Shown in pieces: positions 12,972 to 13,342 of a stretch of DNA of 13,342 nt; position 1 is the stretch's first letter, and the number at the start of each line of letters is the position of its first letter. The translations under genes were made by a program, and so were the position numbers. The notes under the pieces are model-generated. The model was not told the origin of the DNA. It saw only the letters and a list, made by a program, of their open reading frames with translations, and did no database searches. The DNA is taken from assembly GCA_003545125.1 (NCBI GenBank), contig DQCI01000298.1, forward strand, positions 1,990 to 15,331, given 5' to 3'. This DNA is from Paracoccaceae bacterium (GTDB lineage Bacteria; Pseudomonadota; Alphaproteobacteria; Rhodobacterales; Rhodobacteraceae).

Positions 12972-13342
12972 CCCAGCAACCGCCGGGCGATCACCTGGGC
13001 CTGGATCTCGGCAGCCCCTTCGAAAATGTTGAGGATTCGCGCATCGCAGAGGATGCGGCTGATCTGGTATTCGAGCGCAAAGCCGTTGCCGCCGTGGATC
13101 TGCAGCGCGTTGTCGGCCGAGGCCCAGGCGACACGGGCGCCGAGCAGCTTGGCCATGCCGGCCTCCAGGTCGCAGCGCTGGTCGTGGTCCTTTTCCCAAG
13201 CCGCGTAATAGGTCAGCTGGCGGGCGACCATGATCTCGGTGGCCATCATCGCGAGCTTGCCCGCGACACGCGGGAAGCTGATCAGCGCCTTGCCGAACTG
13301 TTTGCGCTCCTCGGCGTATAACATGCCGGTTTCGAGCGCGTT
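12968..13342 (-). CDS. Acyl-CoA dehydrogenase, C-terminal part (runs off window)
   Basis: The last 124 residues are visible; the 5' part lies beyond 13342. The frame enters at NALETG, upstream of the Met at 13324, so that Met is internal. Motifs of the FAD-dependent acyl-CoA dehydrogenase C-terminal helical domain are clear: AEERKQFGKAL, LQIHGGNGFALEYQISR, CDARILNIFEGAAEIQAQVIARRLLG. The Glu of FEGAAEIQ sits where several family members keep the catalytic base. These enzymes oxidise an acyl-CoA to the enoyl-CoA and pass electrons to ETF. From memory, the C-terminus is similar to (2S)-methylsuccinyl-CoA dehydrogenase of the ethylmalonyl-CoA pathway, but I cannot verify this and the substrate stays open. 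The TAG stop (12970-12968) overlaps the TAA of the convergent gene. Confidence 0.9.
   Translation of the reverse strand, partial: NALETGMLYAEERKQFGKALISFPRVAGKLAMMATEIMVARQLTYYAAWEKDHDQRCDLEAGMAKLLGARVAWASADNALQIHGGNGFALEYQISRILCDARILNIFEGAAEIQAQVIARRLLG

Overview
This is a high-G+C alphaproteobacterial window. Gene content and protein sequences point to Rhodobacterales (Roseobacter/Rhodobacter group). It holds the conserved chromosomal neighbourhood around omega subunit / (p)ppGpp synthetase, pdxJ-acpS-lepB-rnc and era-recO, interrupted by small accessory genes. The assignment rests on sequence recognition from memory; no database was searched.

Left arm (1-3247, minus strand): rpoZ, a bifunctional RelA/SpoT-type (p)ppGpp synthetase/hydrolase, then a DUF2062 membrane protein, read as one likely operon. 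The RSH and DUF2062 genes both appear to start with TTG. A 321-base divergent promoter region (3248-3568) separates this operon from the plus-strand genes.

Centre (3569-7879, plus strand): pdxJ, a small exported protein, acpS, a 340-base non-coding stretch with two short tandem repeats, then lepB, rnc and a DMT/EamA transporter. Within each block the genes overlap by exactly 4 bases (GTGA or ATGA), implying tight translational coupling. The block links vitamin B6 synthesis, acyl carrier protein activation, protein export and RNA processing.

Accessory island (7880-9775): a group III truncated haemoglobin, an atypical P-loop kinase-like protein and, on the opposite strand, a small cysteine-containing exported protein. 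These lie between the transporter and era, so era probably needs its own promoter.

era block (9776-11871): era and DUF1491 (again a 4-base overlap), then recO. recO is bracketed by two arrays of three perfect hairpins each. Upstream are three palindromes centred on TTCGAA; downstream are three 9-bp-stem/3-nt-loop hairpins repeating every 24 bases. Stem sequences differ but pairing is kept. This is the most unusual structure in the window.

Right end (11953-13342): a TetR regulator faces a divergent small membrane-protein gene across two matching 14-bp inverted repeats (probable operators). The membrane-protein gene is frameshifted. Its stop codon overlaps the stop of a convergent acyl-CoA dehydrogenase gene that runs off the window. 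I saw no rRNA, tRNA, insertion sequence, prophage or CRISPR array.
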